A model generated the notes under the pieces. The model did no database searches. It was not told the DNA's origin and saw only the letters and a list, made by a program, of their open reading frames with translations. A DNA stretch of 64,000 nucleotides from Burkholderiales bacterium (GTDB lineage: Bacteria > Pseudomonadota > Gammaproteobacteria > Burkholderiales > Burkholderiaceae_C): assembly GCA_016223165.1 (NCBI GenBank), contig JACRPO010000012.1, positions 620,001 through 684,000 on the forward strand. The letters are read 5' to 3'. Of the stretch, positions 58,289-64,000 are shown piece by piece. The first letter of the stretch is position 1. The number at the start of each line of letters is the position of its first letter. The translations under genes were made by a program, and so were the position numbers.

Positions 58289-59558
58289 GTGCGTTCTCGA
58301 GGGCCGAGGTATCGGGCACGCGCTCGCTGGCCTCGAGCCTCGGTTCGTGGCGCGGCAGGTAGCTGGCCCACGAGGAGAAGCGGCGCAGGAAGTGGAAGAT
58401 GACCGTCGTGCGCAGCGCCTGCCACCACTCGAAGCGCACGCGGCCCTGCGGCTCGACCTCGCGGCAATGGTGCTCGATCAGGTGCTGCAGGCGCGCGCGC
58501 AACTGCTCGGCAAAGGTGCTGCCGCGCAGGATGACATTGGCTTCGAGGTTGAGCGAGAGGCTCAGCGGGTCGAGGTTGCTCGAGCCCACGGTGGACCAGT
58601 CGTCGTCGATCACGGCCACCTTGCCGTGCAGCGGCCGCTCGCGGTACTCGTGCACCTTCACGCCGTGGCGCTGCAGGTAGCCGTACAGCGTCGACGCGGC
58701 CCGCCGCGCGATCGGCATGTCGGGCTCGCCCTGCAGGATGAGCCGCACGTCGACGCCGCGCCGGGCCGCGCGACCGAGCTGGCGCAGCACCTGGTAGCCC
58801 GGGAAGAAGTAGGCGTTGGCGATGAGCACCTGCTTGCGCGCGCTGCGGATGGCGGCGCAGTAGTGGCGCTCGATGTCGTTGCGGTGCTCGAGGTTGTCGC
58901 GCGTGACGAAGAGCGCCTCGGTCTCGCCGGCCGCCGTCGGGCCCGCTGTGCCCACTGTGCCCGCTGTGCCCGCTGTGCCCGTTGCGCCCATTGCGCCCGG
59001 CGCGGCCACGGCGGCCGGCAGCGCCGGCGGCAAGGTGCCGCGCGGGTGGCCGGCGCCGATGGCCGCCATGGCGAAGCGGTGAATGTCGGCGACGATCGGG
59101 CCCTCGAGCTCCACCGCGAAGTCCTGCTTGGCCAGCGGCCCGAAATCGGCCAGGTGGTCCGAGGAGAAGTTGATGCCGCCCACGAACGCGCGGCGGCCGT
59201 CGATGACGACCAGCTTGCGGTGCATGCGGCGCAGCACGTTCAGGCGCAGCCCCAGCGGTCGCGCCTGGGGGTCGAAGGTGCGCAGGAACACGCCGGCGTC
59301 GACGAGCGCGTTCCTGAACGCCGCGCTGAGCCCGGCCGAGCCGTAGCCGTCGACCATCACGTCGACGCGCACGCCGCGGCGGGCGGCGTCGATCAGCACC
59401 CGCTGCAGCTCGCGGCCGACCTTGTCCTCGTAGACGATGAAGGTCTCGACGATGACCTCGTGCCGCGCGGCGCCGATGGCACTGAAGACCGCCGGGTAGT
59501 AGGCCTCGCCGTTTTCCAGCAGCAAGGCGCGGTTGCCCCCCTTCCAGCGCGACTTCAC
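58278..59558 (-). CDS. clsB: cardiolipin synthase B
   Basis: 426 residues from GTG 59558, whose GTGA overlaps the EEP gene stop. Two phospholipase-D HKD motifs: MHRKLVVIDGRRAFVGGINFSSDH (near 115) and LHGKVAVIDDDWSTVGSSNLDPLSLSLNLEANV (near 330). Between them is a low-complexity linker made of 9-bp repeats (GTAGTAGTVGTAG, 58942-59004), absent from close relatives as far as I know. It makes cardiolipin from phosphatidylglycerol or phosphatidylethanolamine at the inner membrane. No N-terminal transmembrane helices, as in ClsB. Operon order DUF3182-EEP-clsB-flippase. Confidence 0.93.
   Translation of the reverse strand: MKSRWKGGNRALLLENGEAYYPAVFSAIGAARHEVIVETFIVYEDKVGRELQRVLIDAARRGVRVDVMVDGYGSAGLSAAFRNALVDAGVFLRTFDPQARPLGLRLNVLRRMHRKLVVIDGRRAFVGGINFSSDHLADFGPLAKQDFAVELEGPIVADIHRFAMAAIGAGHPRGTLPPALPAAVAAPGAMGATGTAGTAGTVGTAGPTAAGETEALFVTRDNLEHRNDIERHYCAAIRSARKQVLIANAYFFPGYQVLRQLGRAARRGVDVRLILQGEPDMPIARRAASTLYGYLQRHGVKVHEYRERPLHGKVAVIDDDWSTVGSSNLDPLSLSLNLEANVILRGSTFAEQLRARLQHLIEHHCREVEPQGRVRFEWWQALRTTVIFHFLRRFSSWASYLPRHEPRLEASERVPDTSALENAHVP
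58942..59004. repeat. 9-bp tandem repeat (7 units) in clsB
   Basis: CCCGCTGTG and close variants repeat from 58942 to 59004, encoding G-T-A/V-type tripeptides on the minus strand between the two HKD motifs. Whole codons only. Confidence 0.95.
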
Positions 59559-60427
59559 AACCCGATCTCCGCGGCCAGCGGCGCGTGGTCCGACAGGCGC
59601 GCCCACGGATGGCGCGGCAGCGCCAGCGGCCGGTGCGAGCGCGCGTTGCGCACGTAGATGCGGTCCAGCGGCAGCAGCGGCAGCAGCGCCGGGAAGGTCG
59701 GCGCGACGCGGCCATTGGCACAGGCGAACACCTCGCGCAGCGACGCATCGCGCACGAGGACGCGGTCGGCGCGCCGGCGCCAGTCGTTGAAGTCGCCCGC
59801 CACCAGCAGCGGCACCGCCGCCGGAACGCGCTCGCCGACGAGCCCGCACAGCAGCGCCAGCTGGCGCTGGCGATGCGCTTCGCGCAGGCCCAGGTGCACG
59901 CAGATGGCATGCAGCTCGATCTCGTGGCCGGGGATGCGCACGATGCAATGCAGCAGGCCACGGCCCTCGCGCCCGCCGAACGAGACGTCGTGGTTGTCGA
60001 AGCCGACGATGGGGTACTTGGACAGCACGGCATTGCCGTGGTGGCCGGCCGGATACACGGCGTTGCGGCCGTAGGCGAACTGCGGCCAGATGCGATCGGC
60101 CAGGAACTCGTAATGCGGAGTCTCGGGCCACGCCGCGACGCGCACCGAATGGCCCTCGTGGATGCCTTGCACCTCCTGCAGGAAGACGAGATCGGCGTCG
60201 ACGCTGCGGATCGCGTGGCGCAGTTCCTCGAGCACGAAGCGGCGGTTGAACCACGTGAAGCCCTTGTGCGTGTTCACTGTCAGCACCCGCATCGAAGGCG
60301 CCGCGGCGGTGCGCTGCGGCACCGTGGCGCCGGCCGCGCCGGCCGCGGCCTCGGTGCCCGGCTCCGGCACGGCCGCCAGTGGCTCCTCCGACCGCACCGG
60401 CGCGTCGTCGTCAGCCCAGCTCGACAT
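59555..60427 (-). CDS. endonuclease/exonuclease/phosphatase (EEP) family protein
   Basis: 290 residues from ATG 60427, overlapping the DUF3182 gene by 17 nt; the conserved region begins at about residue 46 (SMRVLTVNTHKGFTWFNRRFVLEELRHAI). Catalytic features: TVNTHKG, VFLQEVQG with the metal-binding Glu, HAICVHLGLREAHR, LVAGDFNDW with Asp-Asn and a C-terminal LSDHAPL with the Asp-His pair. These proteins hydrolyse phosphodiesters or phosphate esters; YbhP of E. coli is the matching gene next to clsB. A polar Ala/Pro-rich N-terminal extension is not conserved. Probably part of phospholipid metabolism by context. Confidence 0.9.
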   Translation of the reverse strand: MSSWADDDAPVRSEEPLAAVPEPGTEAAAGAAGATVPQRTAAAPSMRVLTVNTHKGFTWFNRRFVLEELRHAIRSVDADLVFLQEVQGIHEGHSVRVAAWPETPHYEFLADRIWPQFAYGRNAVYPAGHHGNAVLSKYPIVGFDNHDVSFGGREGRGLLHCIVRIPGHEIELHAICVHLGLREAHRQRQLALLCGLVGERVPAAVPLLVAGDFNDWRRRADRVLVRDASLREVFACANGRVAPTFPALLPLLPLDRIYVRNARSHRPLALPRHPWARLSDHAPLAAEIGL

Positions 60428-61589
60428 ACCTCACCAGGCGGTCTCCATGCTCGTCGGTGCCGTCGAACAACGTCGTCGCGCTGGCCGGCACGCGCGTGCC
60501 GGGCCCGTAGACCTCGTGCACCGAGGCGCGCACCGTGTGCAGGCGCGGGTCGTCCAGGAGCGCCTGCAGCGCCGCGATTTCCGCGCCGCTCGCGCCATTG
60601 ATGTGCCACGACGGCTCCAGCACGCCCGAGTGCCAGCGGCCCTGTTCGTCCAGCCCCTGCACGACGTCGTAGCTGCATCGCGACACCATCAGGCCGGGGT
60701 AGCAGTGCAGGGCCGCGCGGTGGTAGGCGAGCGCCTGCTCGACGGCGAAGTACATGCGGTCGGACAGGCGCAGATCGAACAGCGCCTCCATGTCGCCGAG
60801 CACGACGTCGATCGTGCAGCCGCCGTGCAGTTCCTGGCCGCGGCCGTTGAAGGTCAGGTGCCGGGTGCCGACGCACGAAGCGAGCCACGGGCCCAGCTGC
60901 ACCTGGCTCACGCTGCAGGTGCGCGCCTGCTGCAGGTTCTGCTCGAGCACGAGTCCCTGCGCGAGCAGGGCGCGCACATCGATGTCGGCGAGCAGCCGGT
61001 CGAGCTCGTCGCGGTGGGCGATGACTTGTTGGCCGGCGTGGATGCCCGCCGGCACCTTCACGCGCACCCTGCCCCGGCGAAGCAGCTCGTCGGCCGCGGC
61101 GCGCGCGTCGGCCGGCGTGAACACCGAACGCCCCGCGAGCACGGCCTGCCGCGTCTGCGCCGCCATCTCACGCGACCAGCCTTGCGGGGCGCGCGCTTCG
61201 GGGCTCACCAGCGGATGCGTGATCAATCGCGTGGCGATGAACGGATGCGGCACGAAGCCGCCGTAGAAGTCGTCCGCGTTCCCGACGAAGGCGGCCAGCT
61301 CGTCTTCGGGGCCCAGCGTGCGGCTGGGGACGAAGTAGGCCGGGCCGTCGAGAAAGGGCAGCGCCGAGAGGCCCTCGACGTAGTCGACGCCCAGCAGCGC
61401 CGCGATGCCGCGCGCGACGTTGGCGTGCGTGCGCAGGTCGTGGTCGCGGCCGTGGCTGCGGTCGGCCTGGAACAGCACCGCCACCGGTGCCGGCGCGCCC
61501 GAAGTCGTGTCGGGCGGCGGCGGCCACGACATCGGCAGGGAGCCGGCGCGTCGCAGCAGGTCGTTCACGGTCTTCTGGCGTTCGTCCAT
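60411..61589 (-). CDS. DUF3182-family protein (ATP-grasp-like)
   Basis: 392 residues from ATG 61589 (MDERQKTVNDLLRRAGSLPMSWPPPP). From about 40 on: VAVLFQADRSHGRDHDLRTHANVARGIAALLGVDYVEGL, YFVPSRTLGPEDELAAFVGNADDFYGGFVPHPFIATRLITHPLV, GRVRVKVPAGIHAGQQVIAHRDELDRLLADID, LVLEQNLQQARTCSVSQVQLG and RLVRYVELG. I recognise it as DUF3182; the layout of a basic Lys/Arg-rich strand then a Glu-containing strand is ATP-grasp-like, but no substrate is known. First gene of the DUF3182-EEP-clsB-flippase operon. Its leader contains an 8-bp repeat. Confidence 0.8.
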   Translation of the reverse strand: MDERQKTVNDLLRRAGSLPMSWPPPPDTTSGAPAPVAVLFQADRSHGRDHDLRTHANVARGIAALLGVDYVEGLSALPFLDGPAYFVPSRTLGPEDELAAFVGNADDFYGGFVPHPFIATRLITHPLVSPEARAPQGWSREMAAQTRQAVLAGRSVFTPADARAAADELLRRGRVRVKVPAGIHAGQQVIAHRDELDRLLADIDVRALLAQGLVLEQNLQQARTCSVSQVQLGPWLASCVGTRHLTFNGRGQELHGGCTIDVVLGDMEALFDLRLSDRMYFAVEQALAYHRAALHCYPGLMVSRCSYDVVQGLDEQGRWHSGVLEPSWHINGASGAEIAALQALLDDPRLHTVRASVHEVYGPGTRVPASATTLFDGTDEHGDRLVRYVELG

Positions 61590-61600
61590 GCGGACCTCCT

Positions 61601-61630
61601 GTGAGGCTGTGAGGCTGTGAGGCTGTGAGG
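61601..61630. repeat. 8-bp tandem repeat in the leader of the DUF3182 operon
   Basis: GTGAGGCT repeats three times and is followed by GTGAGG (61601-61630). On the minus strand it lies directly before the GGAGGTCC ribosome site and the ATG at 61589. Gain or loss of units would change spacing between promoter and ribosome site in 8-bp steps, without touching the coding frame. Confidence 0.9.
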
Positions 61631-61818
61631 TGGGAACCTCCACCGCAGTCTGCTCAGAAGATCGCCGGCGCCTGTCGGCCCGCGTCACGGCCCGCTGTAG
61701 GAGCGCGCCGCAAACGTGAGGGCCCCGCACGGGCGCTGTGGGGCGCGCCGCCGGGCACCGTAGGCCCCGTCCTACGCGCCTGCCCGCTACCGGCCGACAC
61801 CCACCGGGCGCGGATCGC

Positions 61819-61824
61819 TTGACA
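61819..61824 (+). promoter_or_regulatory. candidate -35 box before the small stress-type genes
   Basis: A perfect TTGACA lies 36 nt before the ATG at 61860; the -10 region (TTGTGT or GTTGCA) is poor. The ribosome site GCAGGAG follows close to the ATG. Confidence 0.35.
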
Positions 61825-61859
61825 CTGGTTGCCGGCTTTGTGTTGCAGGAGTACCGGCC

Positions 61860-62093
61860 ATGCAACAGGTCTTGCTGCCATCGCATTCCTGGATCGCGCT
61901 GTTCACGCAGGCATTGCTGCAGTTGCGGCCGGAGCTCTCCCGTGCCAAGGCGGTGCACCGCGCCATCGCGCAGTGCGGCACGTCGCAGCACCTCGACCCG
62001 CGCGCCGTGGCGCTGGTGTCGTCCAAGGAGGCGCGGCTGGCGCGGGGCGGCAGACACCGCGCGCCGGATCGGCCGGCGCCTGCAACGCGTTGA
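61860..62093 (+). CDS. small conserved protein of unknown function
   Basis: 77 residues from ATG 61860 (MQQVLLPSHSWIALFTQALLQLRPELSRAKAVHRAIAQCGTSQHLDP), with the ribosome site GCAGGAG about 7 nt upstream. The first 60 residues are helical with a clear hydrophobic pattern. The end (RHRAPDRPAPATR) is basic and probably unstructured. No domain recognised; third-position GC is high, as in real genes nearby. It precedes another small gene on the same strand. Confidence 0.6.
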   Translation: MQQVLLPSHSWIALFTQALLQLRPELSRAKAVHRAIAQCGTSQHLDPRAVALVSSKEARLARGGRHRAPDRPAPATR

Positions 62094-62148
62094 AGCAGCT
62101 TGCCGAGAGCGCGCCGGTGCGCCCGGGTGGCGTCAGGGAGATCCCCGC

Positions 62149-62412
62149 ATGAAGCATCTGTCACACCGCGCCGCACCGTCGACGACGACGGCCACGCACT
62201 CGCGCTGGCGCGAGCCGCGCCTGCCGCATGAGCACGACCAGTCGAGCGACGCGCAGACGCCGATGACCGAGGAGGCGCGCAAGGTCGGCGAGCAGGCGGC
62301 GAACGATCTCGAGCGCGGCCTTGTCGACACCGACCGCGGCCCGGTCTTCGAACGGTTGAGCGCCGAACACTTCAACTCGGTCCCCCGCCTGTCGCGCAGG
62401 CGCCGGCGGTGA
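62149..62412 (+). CDS. small hydrophilic protein of unknown function
   Basis: 87 residues from ATG 62149 (MKHLSHRAAPSTTTATHSRWREPRLPHEHDQSSDAQTPMTEEARKVG), with AGGGAG upstream. The region LPHEHDQSSDAQ and the later DLERGLVDTDRGPVFERL recur, from memory, in small proteins of many Burkholderiales, so the gene is likely real. It is charged and probably disordered, without signal or membrane segment. It may belong to a general stress group with the BON proteins that follow. Confidence 0.6.
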   Translation: MKHLSHRAAPSTTTATHSRWREPRLPHEHDQSSDAQTPMTEEARKVGEQAANDLERGLVDTDRGPVFERLSAEHFNSVPRLSRRRRR

Positions 62413-62617
62413 GGACGCGGCAACACCGTGTGGCCGTGACGGCGCGGCGCTGAATCGCGCCGCGGCGCCACCGATGTCGGCGCTCTCCGACAACCAAAAC
62501 ACCTCAGCGCCTATCGCTGCCGTCGCAGGCGCGCCCTAGGCTGGCCACGTCCGGCACCGCCCTCGGGGGAGCCGGAGATCGGAAGTCAGGAAGTCCGCGA
62601 ATCAGGAAGGGGCCTTC

Positions 62618-63079
62618 ATGTCGACACCGCAACGCACAGCGCCGAAGACGCGGGTGCTGCTGCTCGCCGTCGCGGCCGCGGCCGCGGTCTCGACACTCGC
62701 CGTCTGCAGCCCCGATGTCGCCGATGCCGACGGGCAGAAGGTCGACAGCGCCAGCGCCACCGGCCGGCGCCAGGCCGACGAGGCCCGCACCGAGGCCGTC
62801 GCTGCCGGTGCGCAGGCCGTGAAGACCTCGGCCGATGAGACGGAGGCCGTGGTCAACAAGACCCGCGACGCAGCGATCACCGCGTCCATCAGAAGCGAGT
62901 TCTCCAAGGACCGCCAACTCAGGGCGCAGGTCATCGACGTCGACACGGCCGGCGGCCGCGTGCTGTTGCGCGGCGAGGCGCCTGACGACGCGGCCCGCGA
63001 GCGCGCCACGCGCCTGGCCGCCGGTGTCGACGGCGTGCGCTCGGTCGACAACCTGCTCTCCGTGACCCCGAAGGACTGA
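62618..63079 (+). CDS. exported BON-domain protein
   Basis: 153 residues from ATG 62618 (MSTPQRTAPKTRVLLLAVAAAAAVSTLAVCSPD). The hydrophobic signal is followed by a lipobox-like LAVC, a helical Ala/Glu/Thr spacer (VDSASATGRRQADEARTEAVAAGAQAVKTSADETEAVVNKTRDAA), and a BON domain (ITASIRSEFSKDRQLRAQVIDVDTAGGRVLLRGEAPDDAARERATRLAAGVDGVRSVDNLLSV). BON domains bind phospholipids or scaffolds at the outer membrane and periplasm. The next gene encodes a second BON protein, so they likely act together in envelope protection, as OsmY-type proteins do. Confidence 0.85.
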   Translation: MSTPQRTAPKTRVLLLAVAAAAAVSTLAVCSPDVADADGQKVDSASATGRRQADEARTEAVAAGAQAVKTSADETEAVVNKTRDAAITASIRSEFSKDRQLRAQVIDVDTAGGRVLLRGEAPDDAARERATRLAAGVDGVRSVDNLLSVTPKD

Positions 63080-63136
63080 AGAGCCTGTGAACGAATCATC
63101 CACCCGCTCTCGCCACCACCTCAAGAAGGAACCACC

Positions 63137-63466
63137 ATGAACATCCGAAGCCTCCAACCGCGTCTCATCCTCGTCGCCGCCATGTCGGTGGCCACCGTCG
63201 CCGTCGGCGCCGGCTGCGCCGTAGCGCGCGACCAGCAGAGCGTCGGCTCGTACGTCGACGACGCGACGCTGACCGCCCGCGTCAAGTCCAAGTTCGCCGC
63301 CGACAAGACGGTGGGCGCGATGTCCATCACCGTCGAGACCATGCGGGGCGTGGTGCAGCTGTCGGGCTTCGCCAAGAGCCCCGAAGAGAAGGCGGCCGCC
63401 GAGAACCTGGCCCGTTCGACCTCCGGGGTGCGCGACGTGCTGAACGACATCGTCGTGCGCGCTTGA
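63137..63466 (+). CDS. BON-domain lipoprotein
   Basis: 109 residues from ATG 63137 (MNIRSLQPRLILVAAMSVATVAVGAGCAVARDQQSVGSYVDDATL), preceded by AAGGAACC. The signal ends in the lipobox VGAGC. One BON domain follows: TARVKSKFAADKTVGAMSITVETMRGVVQLSGFAKSPEEKAAAENLARSTSGVRDVLNDIVV. It lies 57 nt behind the first BON gene. Similar small proteins are made under osmotic or stationary-phase stress. The stop codon is the start of an 11-bp repeat array. Confidence 0.9.
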   Translation: MNIRSLQPRLILVAAMSVATVAVGAGCAVARDQQSVGSYVDDATLTARVKSKFAADKTVGAMSITVETMRGVVQLSGFAKSPEEKAAAENLARSTSGVRDVLNDIVVRA

Positions 63467-63519
63467 TGGGCACCTGATGCGCACCTGAGGCGCACCCGAT
63501 GCGCACCCGAGGCCCGCCG
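63465..63519. repeat. 11-bp tandem repeat (4 copies plus partial) spanning the start of the response regulator
   Basis: Units begin at 63465, 63476, 63487, 63498 and 63509 (GATGGGCACCT, GATGCGCACCT, GAGGCGCACCC, GATGCGCACCC, GAGGCCCGCCG). The ATG at 63499 lies in the fourth unit. The array lies between the BON lipoprotein stop (63466) and the response regulator. No ordinary ribosome site remains in the leader. Confidence 0.9.
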
Positions 63520-63969
63520 GTGCCTGACGAGCCGCTGCGCGCGCGCCGCGAGAACCCCTTGCGGGCGTTCGTCGTCGAGGACAGCCCGCTCATTCTCGAG
63601 CGGCTCGTCACCACGCTCGAAGAGCTGGCGCCGGTGCGCGTCGTCGGCACGGCCGCCGACGAGGCTTCTGCCGTGGCCTGGCTCGAACGCGACGGCCGGC
63701 GATGCGACCTCGTGCTCGTCGACATCTTCCTGAGGTCGGGCACGGGCCTGGGGGTGCTGCGCGCCGCCACGAACCTGAGCGTGTCGGGCCGGCGCGTCGT
63801 GCTCACGAACTACGCCACCGCCGACATCCGCGAAGCCTGCGGTTCTCTCGGCGCCGACCGCGTCTTCGACAAGTCCGCCGAGATCGAAGGCCTGCTCGAC
63901 TACTGCGAACGGCTGCATCAACGTGGCGGGCCAGCCACCGGCACAGGACCATGGACTTCGAGCGCCTGA
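63499..63969 (+). CDS. stand-alone response regulator (receiver domain)
   Basis: 156 residues from ATG 63499, but the start lies in the 11-bp repeat and the conserved part begins at about residue 20 (LRAFVVEDSPLILERLVTTLEELAPVRVVGTAADEASAVAWL). Phospho-acceptor Asp lies in CDLVLVDIFLRSGTGLGVL; the conserved Thr is in VVLTNYATADIREACGSLGADRVFDKSAEIE with the Lys after it. No output domain is present in the 30 or so residues that follow, so signalling is by protein contact or the next gene. A GTG or TTG start further in is possible. Confidence 0.8.
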   Translation: MRTRGPPVPDEPLRARRENPLRAFVVEDSPLILERLVTTLEELAPVRVVGTAADEASAVAWLERDGRRCDLVLVDIFLRSGTGLGVLRAATNLSVSGRRVVLTNYATADIREACGSLGADRVFDKSAEIEGLLDYCERLHQRGGPATGTGPWTSSA

Positions 63970-64000
63970 CCCGTGGCCTGACCCGCCTCACCCACCTGCG
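63951..64000 (+). CDS. possible start of another gene, cut by the right edge
   Basis: ATG 63951 opens a frame (MDFERLTRGLTRLTHL) that overlaps the response-regulator gene by 19 nt and continues past the window. AGGA lies 4 nt upstream. Only 16 residues are visible, so no identification is possible; a kinase or effector partner of the response regulator would be natural. Confidence 0.35.
   Translation, partial: MDFERLTRGLTRLTHL

Overview
The window is a 64 kb piece of a very GC-rich (about 70 %) proteobacterial chromosome. Gene content and protein wording point to a betaproteobacterium of the order Burkholderiales, perhaps of the Rubrivivax/Ideonella/Leptothrix/Methylibium type. The pointers are a glnA-ntrB-ntrC nitrogen cluster, a TAXI-type TRAP transporter with fused membrane subunits, a DUF3182 gene, small BON-domain proteins, ETF-ubiquinone oxidoreductase and beta-oxidation genes. 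This placement is inferred; there is no rRNA in the window to confirm it. I saw no tRNA, rRNA, CRISPR array, insertion sequence or phage gene. It reads as ordinary core/accessory chromosome with dense, mostly minus-strand operons.

Layout. 1-2.7 kb: an ADP-forming acyl-CoA synthetase (cut by the left edge) behind a histone-deacetylase-fold enzyme. 3.5-11 kb: a catabolic cluster for N-acyl-D-amino acids or D-amino-acid peptides (D-amino acid deaminase-like enzyme, ABC binding protein, two permeases, RpiR regulator, D-aminoacylase). It has two matching candidate operators and a 161-bp imperfect palindrome between the permease genes. 11-14.6 kb: a membrane-stress operon (ribbon-helix-helix-like protein, PspA-like, YqiJ-like, YqiK/flotillin) behind a good sigma-70 promoter. 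14.9-21 kb: xthA, then ntrC, ntrB, a small secreted coiled-coil protein, and glnA with a sigma-54 promoter, an NtrC-type site and a clear terminator. 21-26.6 kb: a tightly packed six-gene operon (AIM24-like, YncE-like propeller, polysaccharide deacetylase, sterol-desaturase-like, EI24-like, CinA-N-like). 26.7-30.3 kb: diguanylate cyclase, fluoride channel and ETF-QO on the plus strand. 30.3-32.6 kb: ahpC-ahpF. 33-41.4 kb: mixed lipid/CoA metabolism (dienoyl-CoA-reductase-type SDR, enoyl-CoA hydratase, DsbA-like isomerase, acyl-CoA synthetase) with an exported aldo/keto reductase and a Cys/Met-family PLP enzyme. 41.6-43.5 kb: hybrid histidine kinase. 43.5-50.3 kb: RpiR regulator, class III aminotransferase, TAXI-TRAP transporter and Asp/Glu-racemase-like protein, with a candidate operator in front of the aminotransferase. 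50.5-53.9 kb: double thioredoxin-fold protein, MarR regulator plus zinc-ribbon protein, and O-acetylhomoserine sulfhydrylase. 54-61.6 kb: an asparagine-synthetase-like protein lacking its N-terminal cysteine, a lipoprotein, and a four-gene operon (DUF3182, EEP phosphatase/nuclease, cardiolipin synthase B, flippase-like protein). 61.8-64 kb: small stress-type proteins, two BON proteins, a response regulator, and possibly the start of another gene.

A recurring feature is short tandem repetition. Between genes the units are 5, 8, 11, 13, 19 and 31 bp. Inside reading frames they are 9 or 12 bp, always whole codons, and they expand Gly/Ala/Pro/Glu-rich inserts in otherwise conserved enzymes. Nearly every array has its own sequence, so they look like local duplications rather than one dispersed family.
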